Shown here in pieces: positions 36,726 to 47,438 of a stretch of 64,000 nt of DNA. The DNA is from Pseudoalteromonas luteoviolacea (lineage in GTDB: Bacteria > Pseudomonadota > Gammaproteobacteria > Enterobacterales > Alteromonadaceae). Numbering within the stretch: position 1 is the first letter of the stretch; each line of letters begins with the position of its first letter. Where the stretch lies: assembly GCF_000814765.1 (NCBI RefSeq), contig NZ_JWIC01000010.1:382001-446000 (forward strand), read 5' to 3'. The notes under the pieces are model-generated. The model did no database searches. It saw nothing but the letters and a program-made list of their open reading frames with translations, and had not been told where the DNA came from. The position numbers and the translations under genes were made by a program.

Positions 36726-38408
36726 ATGACACTTGATCAAGTGAGGCGACGCCTTGCACAACCTCGAACTTCTGCCCAGCTTTGCCTGCTAGGCGTGTGT
36801 GCAGGATTGATTGCTGCAATCTTAATCATCTTATTCCGTTTGATGATAGAGTTTGTTCAGTCTACCTTTCTTGAAAGTCATGATGACTTTACTTCTTTAG
36901 CAGAACATCAAAGGCTACTGCTCCCTGTCGGCGCAGCTTTGGTTATCGCACTGTTCGCTAACTTAACGGGGTTTAAGCATTATCGACTCGGTATTCCTTT
37001 TGTTATCAACCGAATTAAGCACCATTATGGACACATGCCAATTTGGAACTCTGTGAACCAGTTTTTTGGTGGTGGTATCGCACTTATCTGTGGCTTTTCG
37101 GTTGGTCGTGAAGGGCCATCTGTCCACATGGGAGCAACGGGCGCAAGCGTCTTGACTGAACGCCTACATTTACCCCATAACGCAGCAAGAACACTGGCCG
37201 GCTGTGGTGTTGCAGCCGGCATTGCCGCCTCATTTAATACCCCTTTAGCGGCTGTTATTTTTGTTATGGAAGTGGTGCTTAGAGAGTATAAGATCCATAT
37301 TTTTGTGCCTATTATGCTCGCTGCCGTCACAGGTGCATTGGCAACCCAATTTGTATTTGGGAACGTGTCAGAGCTCTCTTTGATTCAAATTGAAATGCTC
37401 AGCTTTTGGCACTATCCCTATCTCATCATATGCGGATTTGCACTGGGCGCTGTCGCCTTTGCATTCAATCAAAATCTGATGTTAATTATCAAAACTTTTA
37501 AACCAATTAGTATGTTTCCTCGTTTATTACTTGCTGGTTTAATTGCTGGATTAATTGGCTATATGGTGCCTGAGGCCATGGGTTCGGGTATGAGCGCCAT
37601 TAAACTTGCTGTTGAGACGCCAGACAACTTGCAATTACTCACCACTATTTTCATTGCAAAACTACTCGCCACCTTATTTGCAATCGGTCTGGGTATTCCT
37701 GGCGGATTGATAGGCCCGGTGATAGGGCTAGGCGTTATCATGGGCACGCTTATGGCATTTTTTGCACAATTTATTTCACCAGATGTCAATGTCGCGGGTA
37801 CCTATGGTGTACTTGGCATGGCAGGACTATTAGCAGCCACTTTGCATGCCCCATTGGCAGCTTTAACAGCCGTGATGGAACTCACCTCAAATCCACAAAT
37901 TGTGGTGCCTGCCATGTTGGTGATCTCTACCGCTTATGTGACCGCGTTACAAGTTTTCGGTAATCGTTCTATTTTTATTCAACAGCTTGACTTTCAAGGC
38001 TTGCCTTATCAGGTGTCGCCTGCCAAAGAAGCGCTGCAAAAAGTCGGGATCGTCGAAGAGATGGAAGAAGACTTCAAATTGCTGTACTCAAATGACCCAG
38101 CGCAAATTAAAGCAACACTCAGTGCTGTCGATAGTCAAACTCCTCTGATCACTTACGATGAAGAAAATGGCTATCGTTTGGCAGAGTATGATTTAACCTT
38201 GGTGTCTGATGACAGTGCAACGATTAAGTATTTGCCACTACAAGGGCTCAGTACACAAGCAACATTGGCTGAGGCATTCGAAATATTGAAAGATAAGCGC
38301 TCTGGCGCAGTGTATGTTTACAACCAAAAAGATAGCTTACAAATAATGGGGGTTGTGCGTTGGGACAAGCTGCGCCATATCCTCACCATGAGAAACAGTT
38401 TACTTTAA
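36726..38408 (+). CDS. CLC-type chloride channel/transporter with CBS-like tail
   Basis: Voltage-gated chloride channel family membrane protein, 560 residues. The CLC filter motifs are GREGPSVH (127-134, gating Glu129), GSGMSAIKL (about 282-290, in place of the more common GSGIP) and GIPGGLIGP (near 320-328). After about residue 430 comes a cytoplasmic region with the pattern of a CBS pair, including SGAVYVYNQ and IMGVVRWDKL. E. coli ClcA lacks a CBS tail, so it is closer to YfeO/ClcB-like or eukaryote-like CLCs. Whether it is a channel or an H+/Cl- antiporter cannot be decided here. Downstream genes follow on the same strand. Confidence 0.93.
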   Translation: MTLDQVRRRLAQPRTSAQLCLLGVCAGLIAAILIILFRLMIEFVQSTFLESHDDFTSLAEHQRLLLPVGAALVIALFANLTGFKHYRLGIPFVINRIKHHYGHMPIWNSVNQFFGGGIALICGFSVGREGPSVHMGATGASVLTERLHLPHNAARTLAGCGVAAGIAASFNTPLAAVIFVMEVVLREYKIHIFVPIMLAAVTGALATQFVFGNVSELSLIQIEMLSFWHYPYLIICGFALGAVAFAFNQNLMLIIKTFKPISMFPRLLLAGLIAGLIGYMVPEAMGSGMSAIKLAVETPDNLQLLTTIFIAKLLATLFAIGLGIPGGLIGPVIGLGVIMGTLMAFFAQFISPDVNVAGTYGVLGMAGLLAATLHAPLAALTAVMELTSNPQIVVPAMLVISTAYVTALQVFGNRSIFIQQLDFQGLPYQVSPAKEALQKVGIVEEMEEDFKLLYSNDPAQIKATLSAVDSQTPLITYDEENGYRLAEYDLTLVSDDSATIKYLPLQGLSTQATLAEAFEILKDKRSGAVYVYNQKDSLQIMGVVRWDKLRHILTMRNSLL

Positions 38409-38429
38409 TCAATAACAATAAGGGGCATT

Positions 38430-38864
38430 ATGAGCGCTTTGCTGATTTATAAAGCTTTGCACATATTTTTTATGGTCGCGTGGTTCGCCGGCATTTTTTA
38501 TCTGCCAAGGTTATTTATCTATCACACCATGACAGAAGAAAAAGCCTGCTCTGCCATGCTAAAAATTATGGAGCGAAGATTACTCTACTTTGTCACACCA
38601 TTTGCAGTTTTGACCACCGTCTTTGGTGTTTTGACTATCATGGAATACGGTAGAGAGTGGTTCAAGTACAACATGTGGCTGCACTATAAACTCGTGTTTG
38701 TGATTATTCTTTATATTTATCACGCTTATTGCTTCAAGCTCCTCGCCGATTTCAAACACGATAGAAATATTCGCAGCACGCGATTTTATCGCTTCTTTAA
38801 CGAGTTCCCAGTGTTCTTATTGTTGCCTATCATCTTACTCGCAATCTTAAAGCCACTTTTTTAA
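38430..38864 (+). CDS. hemJ: Protoporphyrinogen IX oxidase HemJ
   Basis: Membrane enzyme that oxidises protoporphyrinogen IX to protoporphyrin IX in haem synthesis, used in place of HemG or HemY in many proteobacteria. The 144-residue protein has four helices. The conserved features are KALHIFFMVAWFAGIFYLPR (8-27), holding the essential His11, MERRLLYFVTPF, and WLHYKLVFV with the conserved His/Lys. It starts 21 bp after the CLC gene. hemL lies 1.2 kb downstream, which supports a haem role. Confidence 0.92.
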   Translation: MSALLIYKALHIFFMVAWFAGIFYLPRLFIYHTMTEEKACSAMLKIMERRLLYFVTPFAVLTTVFGVLTIMEYGREWFKYNMWLHYKLVFVIILYIYHAYCFKLLADFKHDRNIRSTRFYRFFNEFPVFLLLPIILLAILKPLF

Positions 38865-38871
38865 TAGAAAT

Positions 38872-38892
38872 ATGACGGTATCCTGCCGTCAT
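38872..38892 (+). terminator. Weak hairpin after hemJ
   Basis: ATGACGG-N7-CCGTCAT just after the stop codon, followed by GCTCTCCTG rather than a T-run. Possible attenuator or leader structure before pyrB. Confidence 0.3.
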
Positions 38893-39012
38893 GCTCTCCT
38901 GTTAGCGCGCAATTATGCTATCATATCGTTCCAGTAACCTACGTTGCCAAGGTTATCTCGGTTAGGAGCGCACCCTGCCTCCTGTTGTCAATCTGTGATT
39001 AGGAATCGCCGC

Positions 39013-40029
39013 ATGCTAAGTTTCCAAGGTGAAAACATCCTTTCTGTCAATCAACTCGATAGAGAAGCCATTGAATTAATTTTTGACGTTGCAAAACGCA
39101 TGGAGCCTTATGCTAAAAAGCATAAGCGTACTCAAGTGCTTGAAGGTGCTGTACTGGCAAATTTATTCTTTGAGCCAAGCACTCGTACCCGTGTCAGTTT
39201 TGGTACTGCATTTAACTTATTAGGTGGTTTAGTAAGAGAAACCACAGGTATGCAAAGCTCTGCACTGGCGAAGGGCGAGTCTTTGTACGATACAGCGCGT
39301 GTTATTTCTGCCTATGCTGATGCTGTTGCTATGCGTCACCCAGATGCAGGCAGTGTGGCTGAATTTGCCACAGGCTCTGACGTACCGGTTTTGAATGGTG
39401 GTGATGGGCCAAACGAACACCCAACTCAAGCACTATTAGATTTATTGACAATTGACCGAGAACTTAGCCGCTTCGACCGCACTGTTGATGGCATGCACAT
39501 CGCGTTAGTGGGTGATCTAAAGTACGGCAGAACCGTACATTCACTCTCTAAGCTTTTGTGTCACTATAAAAATATCAAGTTCTCTATGGTGGCACCTGAT
39601 GGCTTGCAAATGCCAGATTATGTCTTAGATGCAGTGTCCAATGCAGGACATCAGATTGAGCTTGTATCTCAAATGGAAGGCAACCTCGCTGCGGATATCG
39701 TTTATCAAACGCGTATTCAAGAAGAGCGTTTCCCTTCTCAAGAAGAAGCAAATAAGTACCGTGGCGGCTTCAGAATAAGCCAAGCAATTTACGATGCGCA
39801 TTGTAAGCCTGAGTCAGTGCTCATGCACCCACTCCCACGAGATAGTCGTAGCGATGCAAACGAGCTAGATAACGATTTAAATAGTAATGATAACTTGGCA
39901 ATCTTCAGACAAGTACAGAACGGTGTATTGATCCGTATGGCGCTTTTTGCACTGACGCTCGGTGTAGAAAACAAAGTACAGCAGTACGAAACCAACGTAC
40001 CTTGGTTCAGCAGAAAACGTCAAAGTTAA
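39013..40029 (+). CDS. pyrB: Aspartate carbamoyltransferase
   Basis: Catalyses carbamoyl phosphate plus aspartate to carbamoyl aspartate, the first committed step of pyrimidine synthesis. From ATG 39013 (AGGA nine bases upstream) the protein has 338 residues. It has the carbamoyl phosphate motif [12 protein letters not shown] (near 52-63), HPTQALLD near 136-143, the Lys/Arg-rich [11 protein letters not shown] and HPLPRD near 276-281. No pyrI regulatory gene follows; hemL starts 16 bp later. The longer frame to 38944 has no family-like N terminus. Confidence 0.95.
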   Translation: MLSFQGENILSVNQLDREAIELIFDVAKRMEPYAKKHKRTQVLEGAVLANLFFEPSTRTRVSFGTAFNLLGGLVRETTGMQSSALAKGESLYDTARVISAYADAVAMRHPDAGSVAEFATGSDVPVLNGGDGPNEHPTQALLDLLTIDRELSRFDRTVDGMHIALVGDLKYGRTVHSLSKLLCHYKNIKFSMVAPDGLQMPDYVLDAVSNAGHQIELVSQMEGNLAADIVYQTRIQEERFPSQEEANKYRGGFRISQAIYDAHCKPESVLMHPLPRDSRSDANELDNDLNSNDNLAIFRQVQNGVLIRMALFALTLGVENKVQQYETNVPWFSRKRQS

Positions 40030-40045
40030 TCGAAAAGGATACATT

Positions 40046-41332
40046 ATGACAATTAGCCAAGACTTATTTGAGCGTGCACAAACCTCTATTCCAGGAGGCG
40101 TTAACTCGCCAGTAAGGGCATTTAATGGTGTAGGTGGCACACCGTTGTTTATCACCAAAGCAGAAGGCCCATTTACTTTTGACGCTGACAATAACCGTTA
40201 TATCGATTATGTTGGTTCATGGGGGCCGATGATCCTTGGCCACAATCACCCAGAAATCAAACAAGCAGTCTTAGAGGCTGTGGAGAATGGTCTAAGTTAC
40301 GGTGCACCAACTGAAACTGAAATTTTAATGGCAGAAAAAGTCAAAGCACTGGTTCCGTCGATTGAAAAAGTTCGTATGGTGAGCTCAGGTACCGAAGCGA
40401 CAATGAGTGCGATCCGCCTTGCACGTGGCTTCACCGGCAGAGACAAAATTTTAAAATTCGAAGGCTGCTACCATGGGCATGCCGACTCTCTACTGGTAAA
40501 AGCGGGCTCTGGCGCACTAACAATGGGCGTGCCAAATTCTCCGGGCATTCCTGCTGATTTTGCAAAACATACACTTACAGTGTCATTTAATAATTTGGAT
40601 GAAGTCAAAGCAATTTTTGAAGAATATAAAGACGAAATTGCGTGTATCATCGTTGAACCTGTTGCTGGCAATATGAACTGTATCCCGCCTGTTGAAGGGT
40701 TTTTAGAAGGCCTTCGTACAGTATGTGATGAGCACAAGTCAGTACTTATCTTTGATGAAGTGATGACAGGCTTCCGTGTTGCCCTTGGCGGTGCACAAGC
40801 TTATTACAGTATCGAACCAGATCTGACTTGCTTAGGCAAAGTCATCGGTGGTGGTATGCCAGTAGGTGCCTTTGGCGGTAAGCGTGAAATCATGGATTAC
40901 ATCGCACCAGTAGGGCCTGTTTATCAAGCGGGTACGCTCTCAGGTAACCCCATTGCGATGGCTGCAGGCCTCAAAGCACTTGAGTTGCTCTCTGAGCCGA
41001 ACCTACATGAGACGTTAGAAGCTAAAAGCAAAGCGCTATGTGCAGGTTTTCAGGCGGCGGCTGATAAGCATGGTATTCCACTGACGACTAACTTCGCCGG
41101 TGGCATGTTTGGCTTCTTTTTCACATCAGCCGAGCGCGTTGATACCTACCAACAGGCGACTGAATGTGACCTAGATAGATTTAAGCGCTTTTTCCATTTG
41201 ATGCTAGAGGAAGGTGTGTACCTTGCACCATCCGCATTTGAAGCTGGCTTTGTCAGCACCATGCACAGCGATGAAGACATCAACAACACTATCGCAGCGG
41301 CTGACCGCGCTTTTGCAAAGCTCCTTGCTTAA
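40046..41332 (+). CDS. hemL: Glutamate-1-semialdehyde 2,1-aminomutase
   Basis: PLP enzyme that turns glutamate-1-semialdehyde into 5-aminolevulinate in the C5 haem pathway. The 428-residue protein has the class III aminotransferase pattern: [16 protein letters not shown] (near 121-136), [11 protein letters not shown] near 147-157, [10 protein letters not shown] near 243-252, the PLP-Lys in [17 protein letters not shown] near 261-277 (Lys264 by count) and [10 protein letters not shown]. It follows pyrB closely, so the two are probably co-transcribed. A strong terminator follows. Confidence 0.97.
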   Translation: MTISQDLFERAQTSIPGGVNSPVRAFNGVGGTPLFITKAEGPFTFDADNNRYIDYVGSWGPMILGHNHPEIKQAVLEAVENGLSYGAPTETEILMAEKVKALVPSIEKVRMVSSGTEATMSAIRLARGFTGRDKILKFEGCYHGHADSLLVKAGSGALTMGVPNSPGIPADFAKHTLTVSFNNLDEVKAIFEEYKDEIACIIVEPVAGNMNCIPPVEGFLEGLRTVCDEHKSVLIFDEVMTGFRVALGGAQAYYSIEPDLTCLGKVIGGGMPVGAFGGKREIMDYIAPVGPVYQAGTLSGNPIAMAAGLKALELLSEPNLHETLEAKSKALCAGFQAAADKHGIPLTTNFAGGMFGFFFTSAERVDTYQQATECDLDRFKRFFHLMLEEGVYLAPSAFEAGFVSTMHSDEDINNTIAAADRAFAKLLA

Positions 41333-41334
41333 AT

Positions 41335-41360
41335 AAAAAAGCCCTTCATGGGCTTTTTTT
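41335..41360 (+). terminator. Intrinsic terminator of hemL
   Basis: AAAAAAGCCC-TTCAT-GGGCTTTTTTT four bases after the hemL stop. Confidence 0.92.
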
Positions 41361-41449
41361 CATCTTGAAGAAAAAATTTCTTTTCCATTGAACTATTCTT
41401 TGTATTACTCAGGTCTCTATCTCGTGATTCAATAACAAAGACTTAAATT

Positions 41450-43291
41450 ATGACAGGACTCAGATCACTATGTAGCCCCGCCATTGCATTCATGGCACAA
41501 TTAAAATACAAAACAAAAATTAGCCTCGTTTTTGGTATTTTGCTCTTACCACTGGCATTGAGTCTGTTTTTTCTTAATTCAACGTTGACTCACTCAATCC
41601 AAGTTAGCCAACAGCAGCAACAAGGGCTTAATCTATACCCTAAGCTACTAGAAAATATTATTAATGACAGACAACAAGATAACCAAAGGTTGCTTGACCA
41701 AAGTGGTTTTTCTATCAATGCAAAAGCGTCGAATACACCACTGGAGCAAGTTTCTATCGCATCCAAGTTGGCCATCGATAATGACTTAAGCCGCTCTTAT
41801 TTAAATCGCTCATTGGTCGAGTCTCTGCCAAAAGTCGTGTATCAAATCAACGATATTGCGGAACAAGCAAATGGGATCATAAGTCGCGGACGATTTACGC
41901 CGGACTCCTTCATTGCACTGTCCAACCTCAATAAAGCATTACCTATCGTAAAATCACAATTGCTCGACAAGCTAGAGGTCGCCGCATTAGAGAGCCAGTT
42001 TGTAAAACAGCAACTATCAACACAAATTAATGCGCTTAATTCAGCATTAGATAGCTATCAGCAAGCCATTAAAACCAAGCTACTCGACCCCGATGATATT
42101 GAACTGACAGCCGGTGCATTTTCAACTGCACACCGCAATGTTCAGCGTAAAACACAAGATTTAGTTACTGTTGCTTTACCCACGCTCAAAGCCATGTTGC
42201 AGGAAAAGCTTGAAAGAGAGCAAACTATTCGTAATTTAGTGGCCGCTGCGTCTATTCTCAGTTTATCCATCGCACTTTACTTAATGCTAGGGTTTTATTT
42301 CGCGGTCGTAGATACGATTTCTGAGTTTTCACAATCAGCACAACGCGCTGCGCAAGGTGATCTGCGAGCTCGTGCAACTTCACATGGCAGTGATGAGCTC
42401 AATGACATCGTTGCTCAATATAACCGAGTACTCGATGCTTTTACAACGCTTCTTGGTGACGTGCACAACACCACCAGCGACTTACACCATGCCACAGATA
42501 AACTAAGTCATATCAGCCAAGATACACGTCATGATGTGGCACAGCAGCAAATCAAAATCTCTGGTATACATGCAGCTTTGTCAGAGATGGCAAGTGCCGC
42601 AGACTCTGTTGAAACCTCTGCACAGCATGCAACAGAGCTTGCAAGTACCGCTGCTGAGCAGGTAAAACAGGGCAGTCTAAATACCACAGAACTGGCGCAA
42701 CATATGACTGTGCTACAAAGTGAATTTGAAGAAAGTCGACTCGCATTAGACAAGCTTGCTCAAGATAGCCAAAACATCAGCAAGGTGAGTTTAGGGATAA
42801 GCGAAATTGCTGAACAAACTAATTTACTTGCACTCAACGCGGCAATTGAAGCTGCTCGTGCAGGTGAGCAAGGCAGAGGATTTGCGGTTGTAGCTGATGA
42901 AGTGCGCACATTGGCAAAACGCACACAGCAACAAACTGAAGAGATCCATACCATCATCAAATCATTGCAAAATGCCTCAAATGATACGCAACAAAAAATG
43001 TTAAGTAGCGTTGAAAAAATGGAAAGAGGGGTCACTGCCGCAACCCAAACCAATCAGATATTAAGCGCAGCAGAACAAAGCATGACGGATATTGATCAGC
43101 AGGGGCATGTCATTAGAGAGCTTGTCCAACAACAGACGCAAGCAACACAACAAGCGCTCTCTGAATCTGGTGAAATCAGTGACCTTGCAGAGCACACATT
43201 GGGTTCTGCAGAAGCCACTCAAGATGATGCGCATCAACTCAGCAGCATGGCTGCCAACTTAAAGTCTGCAATGAGCCAGTTCAGAACTTAA
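41450..43291 (+). CDS. Methyl-accepting chemotaxis protein
   Basis: Membrane chemoreceptor of 613 residues. A first membrane helix (about 24-43), a periplasmic four-helix-type sensor region (about 45-262), a second helix (264-286), a HAMP domain (287-338) and the coiled-coil signalling domain (about 340-613). The conserved hairpin tip is around [20 protein letters not shown] (near 454-473), followed by [11 protein letters not shown]. Ligand is unknown. It ends three bases before the convergent mrcB stop. Stand-alone receptor; no che genes are nearby. Confidence 0.94.
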   Translation: MTGLRSLCSPAIAFMAQLKYKTKISLVFGILLLPLALSLFFLNSTLTHSIQVSQQQQQGLNLYPKLLENIINDRQQDNQRLLDQSGFSINAKASNTPLEQVSIASKLAIDNDLSRSYLNRSLVESLPKVVYQINDIAEQANGIISRGRFTPDSFIALSNLNKALPIVKSQLLDKLEVAALESQFVKQQLSTQINALNSALDSYQQAIKTKLLDPDDIELTAGAFSTAHRNVQRKTQDLVTVALPTLKAMLQEKLEREQTIRNLVAAASILSLSIALYLMLGFYFAVVDTISEFSQSAQRAAQGDLRARATSHGSDELNDIVAQYNRVLDAFTTLLGDVHNTTSDLHHATDKLSHISQDTRHDVAQQQIKISGIHAALSEMASAADSVETSAQHATELASTAAEQVKQGSLNTTELAQHMTVLQSEFEESRLALDKLAQDSQNISKVSLGISEIAEQTNLLALNAAIEAARAGEQGRGFAVVADEVRTLAKRTQQQTEEIHTIIKSLQNASNDTQQKMLSSVEKMERGVTAATQTNQILSAAEQSMTDIDQQGHVIRELVQQQTQATQQALSESGEISDLAEHTLGSAEATQDDAHQLSSMAANLKSAMSQFRT

Positions 43292-43294
43292 TCA

Positions 43295-45619
43295 TCATTG
43301 ACAGCTGGGGTTTGGATTAAACAACTCAGCTCGAAGTGGCAACTGTATCGCAGGGCCGCAATGCGGCGCTGCTTGCTGGCCCGTTTGCTTATTCACAAAA
43401 GCCCATTTTACTCCAGCAGGCCGTTCATCAACTATGGCTTGTGGATTGAGCGGTTTTAAATAACGAATATAGAGCTCAAGTGCACCTCTGCCGCCAGTTA
43501 ATTTCGCTGGTTTATTATCATCTCGGCCAATCCATGTCACCGTAACCGTGTTGTGGTCAAACCCCGTAAACCAGCTATCTCGCATGTCATTACTTGTTCC
43601 GGTTTTACCTGCTAACTGTACCGAGGGGAAATGCTTATTTAAGCGCTTACCCGTACCACTCTTTGTCACACGTTTAAGGCCATATTTGGTCATATACACA
43701 GAAACAGGATCAAAACGTTGCGCACGCTCAGGATGATGCTTATATAGGGTCTTACCAGCAGAATCCGTGATCGCAGAAATACTGGTAAGCTCACTATAAC
43801 GGCCATTGGCAGCCAATGTAGTATACATTTGCGCGACCTCGAAGCTCGATAGCTCAACAGCGCCCAATAACATCGAGGGGTAAGTTGGAATATCACTTTG
43901 TATGCCAAGCTCAGTCATCGTTTGTGCAACTTGATGCACCCCCACATCCAGCCCTAGATTTACCGCTGGTATATTCAAACTTTTACTGAATGCATCGTAT
44001 AAAGGCACCTGACCTCTAAATTTGTGGTCAAAGTTTTCCGGAGACCAGGTTTTACCTGAAGCATCCGTTACTTGCAAAGGCGCATCTTCTATCAATGTCC
44101 CTAAATTATAATCTTGCTGCAAAGCCGTCAAATAAATCGCAGGCTTAACCAATGACCCCACGCTCCGTTTAGTGTCCAATACGCGGTTAAAGCCAGAAAA
44201 CCGCATCTGTCTGCCTGCAACCAATGCCGAAACACCAGACTTTTCAGCATTGACTGAAATCATTGCAACTTCTAATCCAGAGGTACCAAAACGGCGCTCC
44301 AAATACGGCAGCCCAGATATGACAGCCTCTTCCATCGCGCTTTGTTTTTGTAACTCAAAATACGTAAATATCCGCACACCAGCATGAATAATATCGTCAC
44401 TGGGGACTAGCTCTTTTAACTCTCGATTCACTAGCTCCAGATAACCTGGGTAAGACTGCAGTAAGCTCTCCTTCAGAGGCTGTATCTCTATTTTCCGCTC
44501 TAGTGACTGACGATATTCAGTGGTGGTGATGATGCCGTTTTCTGCCATTAAGCGCAGTACCAAATCTCGGCGCTCCATGGTTCGCTCTGGGTATCTTCGC
44601 GGATTATAAAACGAAGGCCCTTTAACCATGGCTACTAACAGTGCGATTTGATCAAACTCTAACTCATCAACCGGTTTTGCAAAATAAAACTCTGAAGCCA
44701 AGCCCATTCCATGCACGCCCTGATTATAGGCTTGGCCCAAATAAACCTCATTAAGATAGGCTTCCAAGATTTCATCTTTGCTGTATCTATAATCTAAGAT
44801 TAAAGCGATGAACGCCTCATTTATTTTTCGAATGATTGAGCGCTCTCGAGTGAGGTAAAAGTTTTTTGCAAGTTGTTGCGTTAACGTACTTCCACCTTGT
44901 ACCGTGCGGCCGGCGCGTATATTACTGTATAAGGCACGCATAATTGACCACACAGATACCCCGTGATGTTCATAAAAGTTACGGTCTTCAACGGCCAAAA
45001 GCGCTTGTTTTAACACATTTGGAAACTTAGCCAGTGGTACAAATTCACGATCTTGATTAGTTTCATTACCAATACGAGCAATTTGTACGGGCTCCAGTCG
45101 CTCACCAGAAATACGTCGACCACTTTTATCAACGATATTGGCCAATTTCTTACCTGCAAAGTTCAGCGTGAAGACACGAGATGACTCTGCGCCTTCATAA
45201 AACTCAAATGCACGTCGGAAAATGGTGATCGTACGCCCTTGTACAAGATATTGACCTGTGCCTTTGATTCTATTAACTCTTGAATAATTTAGCCGCTCTA
45301 ACTCCCAAAGCACCTCTTCTTCTGAAAGATATTGGTCCGGATAAAATGACATAGCTCGCGCATAGACTTGCACAGGCAGTTGCCACTTATTTCCTTCAAA
45401 TTGCTTGCTCACTTTGGCGTCTAGGTAAACCACATACATAGCGACTGCACAACAAACGGCAAGCCCCCCCTTCCAAAATAACGCCCAAAGTGTCTGCAAT
45501 ACACTTGATTTTAATATTCCAAGCCGCTGCTTTATTGACATTTTTTTAGGGTTAGGCGCTTTTTTTGTGGACCGTTTTGGCTTTGACTTATTTGCAGGAG
45601 TACGTTTTTTCTCTGACAT
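43295..45619 (-). CDS. mrcB: Penicillin-binding protein 1B (bifunctional)
   Basis: Class A penicillin-binding protein: polymerises and cross-links peptidoglycan. The 774 residues have a Lys-rich cytoplasmic N terminus, one membrane helix (about 50-67), the UB2H region (about 80-160) and the GT51 domain with EDRNFYEHHG (near 213-222) and GGSTLTQQLAKNFYL near 243-257. The transpeptidase domain has the SxxK serine in SVGSLVKP, SKSLN (SxN) and KTGTS. The UB2H region and length point to PBP1B (E. coli 844) rather than PBP1A. An LpoB partner is not in the window. Confidence 0.95.
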   Translation of the reverse strand: MSEKKRTPANKSKPKRSTKKAPNPKKMSIKQRLGILKSSVLQTLWALFWKGGLAVCCAVAMYVVYLDAKVSKQFEGNKWQLPVQVYARAMSFYPDQYLSEEEVLWELERLNYSRVNRIKGTGQYLVQGRTITIFRRAFEFYEGAESSRVFTLNFAGKKLANIVDKSGRRISGERLEPVQIARIGNETNQDREFVPLAKFPNVLKQALLAVEDRNFYEHHGVSVWSIMRALYSNIRAGRTVQGGSTLTQQLAKNFYLTRERSIIRKINEAFIALILDYRYSKDEILEAYLNEVYLGQAYNQGVHGMGLASEFYFAKPVDELEFDQIALLVAMVKGPSFYNPRRYPERTMERRDLVLRLMAENGIITTTEYRQSLERKIEIQPLKESLLQSYPGYLELVNRELKELVPSDDIIHAGVRIFTYFELQKQSAMEEAVISGLPYLERRFGTSGLEVAMISVNAEKSGVSALVAGRQMRFSGFNRVLDTKRSVGSLVKPAIYLTALQQDYNLGTLIEDAPLQVTDASGKTWSPENFDHKFRGQVPLYDAFSKSLNIPAVNLGLDVGVHQVAQTMTELGIQSDIPTYPSMLLGAVELSSFEVAQMYTTLAANGRYSELTSISAITDSAGKTLYKHHPERAQRFDPVSVYMTKYGLKRVTKSGTGKRLNKHFPSVQLAGKTGTSNDMRDSWFTGFDHNTVTVTWIGRDDNKPAKLTGGRGALELYIRYLKPLNPQAIVDERPAGVKWAFVNKQTGQQAAPHCGPAIQLPLRAELFNPNPSCQ

Positions 45620-45687
45620 TTACCGAAGCGATGTTTACCGTAATTACAATGATGCTAGATTAACTTAGATTAACTGTGACTGAAACT

Positions 45688-45715
45688 AAAAAAGCAGGCT
45701 TATACCTGCTTTTTT
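45688..45715 (-). terminator. Intrinsic terminator of glnK-amtB
   Basis: AAAAAAGCAGG-N6-CCTGCTTTTTT, symmetrical, 14 bases after the amtB stop and before mrcB. Confidence 0.9.
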
Positions 45716-45728
45716 AACCGCTTACGTA

Positions 45729-46958
45729 TTAGTGATTTCGTATTGTGACAAATTCAGGGTAAGCATCCACACCACAGTCATGTTGGTCCATGCCACTGAG
45801 CTCTTCTTCTTCGGTCACCCTGATCCCCATGGTTTTTTTCAAAAGTGCCCATACTAAATACGATGTGACAAAAACAAAGCCTAGAATCGACACCAATCCT
45901 ATTAATTGCGACACGAAATTCGCGTCACTATTAGAGAAAGGTACCATCATCACCCCTAAGCAACCACACACACCATGAACAGATATCGCACCAACAGGGT
46001 CATCAATTTTTAGCTTATCCAGTGTGACGATGCTAAACACCACTAGGCTGCCACCAAGCGCACCAAGAATACACGCTAACAGAGGAGTTGGAGAAGCCGG
46101 TTCAGCCGTGATTGTCACAAGACCTGCCAATGCACCATTTAAAATCATTGTTAAATCTGCCTTTTTCCACATGATTTTACAAACTAACAGTGCCGATATT
46201 GCGCCTGCTGCTGCTGCCGCATTGGTATTGAGCATGATCTGACTCACCGCAATCGCATTTTCTTTATCCGCTAAAAATAACTGCGACCCACCATTAAATC
46301 CGAACCAACCCATCCATAAAATAAACGTACCGAGCGTTGCAAGCGGTAAGTTAGAACCTGGAATTGGGTAAATCTCTCCATGCTTACCATACTTCCCTTT
46401 TCTTGCGCCTAGTAGAAGTACACCAGCCAATGCTGCGGCGGCACCTGCACCATGCACAATGGCAGACCCTGCAAAGTCAACAAACCCGAGTTCAGATAAG
46501 AAACCCGCCCCCCAACTCCAATAACCTTGGATTGGATAAATAAGCCCAGTAAGTACCACTGTAAATAATAAAAATGCCCATAACTTCATCCTCTCAGCGA
46601 CGGCGCCAGAAACAATAGACATCGCCGTTGCGACAAATACTACCTGGAAGAAAAAGTCAGACTCCAACGCGTGATCAGCATCCGTGGCAGCTTCCCCGAT
46701 CAATGCGCCAAAACTTGGTACAAAGCCACCTTCCGAGTTGCCCACATACATTATGTTGTAACCAATTAACAAATACATAGTGCATGCAATAGCATAGAGC
46801 GCAATATTTTTAGTCAGAATTTCAGTGGTGTTTTTAGATCTCACCAAACCAGCCTCAAGCATGGCAAAGCCAGCGGCCATCCACATGACTAAAACACCTG
46901 ATATCAAAAAATAAAAAGTATTGAGTGAAAATTGTAATTCTATGATTGTATTATCCAT
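45729..46958 (-). CDS. amtB: Ammonium transporter AmtB
   Basis: Membrane ammonium channel of 409 residues with eleven predicted helices. The Amt/MEP/Rh signature region includes MWMAAGFAMLEAGLVRSKN (near 25-43) and DFAGSAIVHGAGAAAALAG near 163-181, where the first pore His lies; the twin His comes later in SVHGVCGCLG. The N-terminal segment is not clearly a cleaved signal. It follows glnK by ten bases, the near-universal pairing in which the PII protein blocks the channel. Confidence 0.96.
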   Translation of the reverse strand: MDNTIIELQFSLNTFYFLISGVLVMWMAAGFAMLEAGLVRSKNTTEILTKNIALYAIACTMYLLIGYNIMYVGNSEGGFVPSFGALIGEAATDADHALESDFFFQVVFVATAMSIVSGAVAERMKLWAFLLFTVVLTGLIYPIQGYWSWGAGFLSELGFVDFAGSAIVHGAGAAAALAGVLLLGARKGKYGKHGEIYPIPGSNLPLATLGTFILWMGWFGFNGGSQLFLADKENAIAVSQIMLNTNAAAAAGAISALLVCKIMWKKADLTMILNGALAGLVTITAEPASPTPLLACILGALGGSLVVFSIVTLDKLKIDDPVGAISVHGVCGCLGVMMVPFSNSDANFVSQLIGLVSILGFVFVTSYLVWALLKKTMGIRVTEEEELSGMDQHDCGVDAYPEFVTIRNH

Positions 46959-46968
46959 CAGGTGTTCC

Positions 46969-47388
<420 letters not shown>

Positions 47389-47438
47389 TTATCAGTAAGA
47401 TATGATTTTAAGGAAGAAGTAAAAGTTAAAAAGTGCAC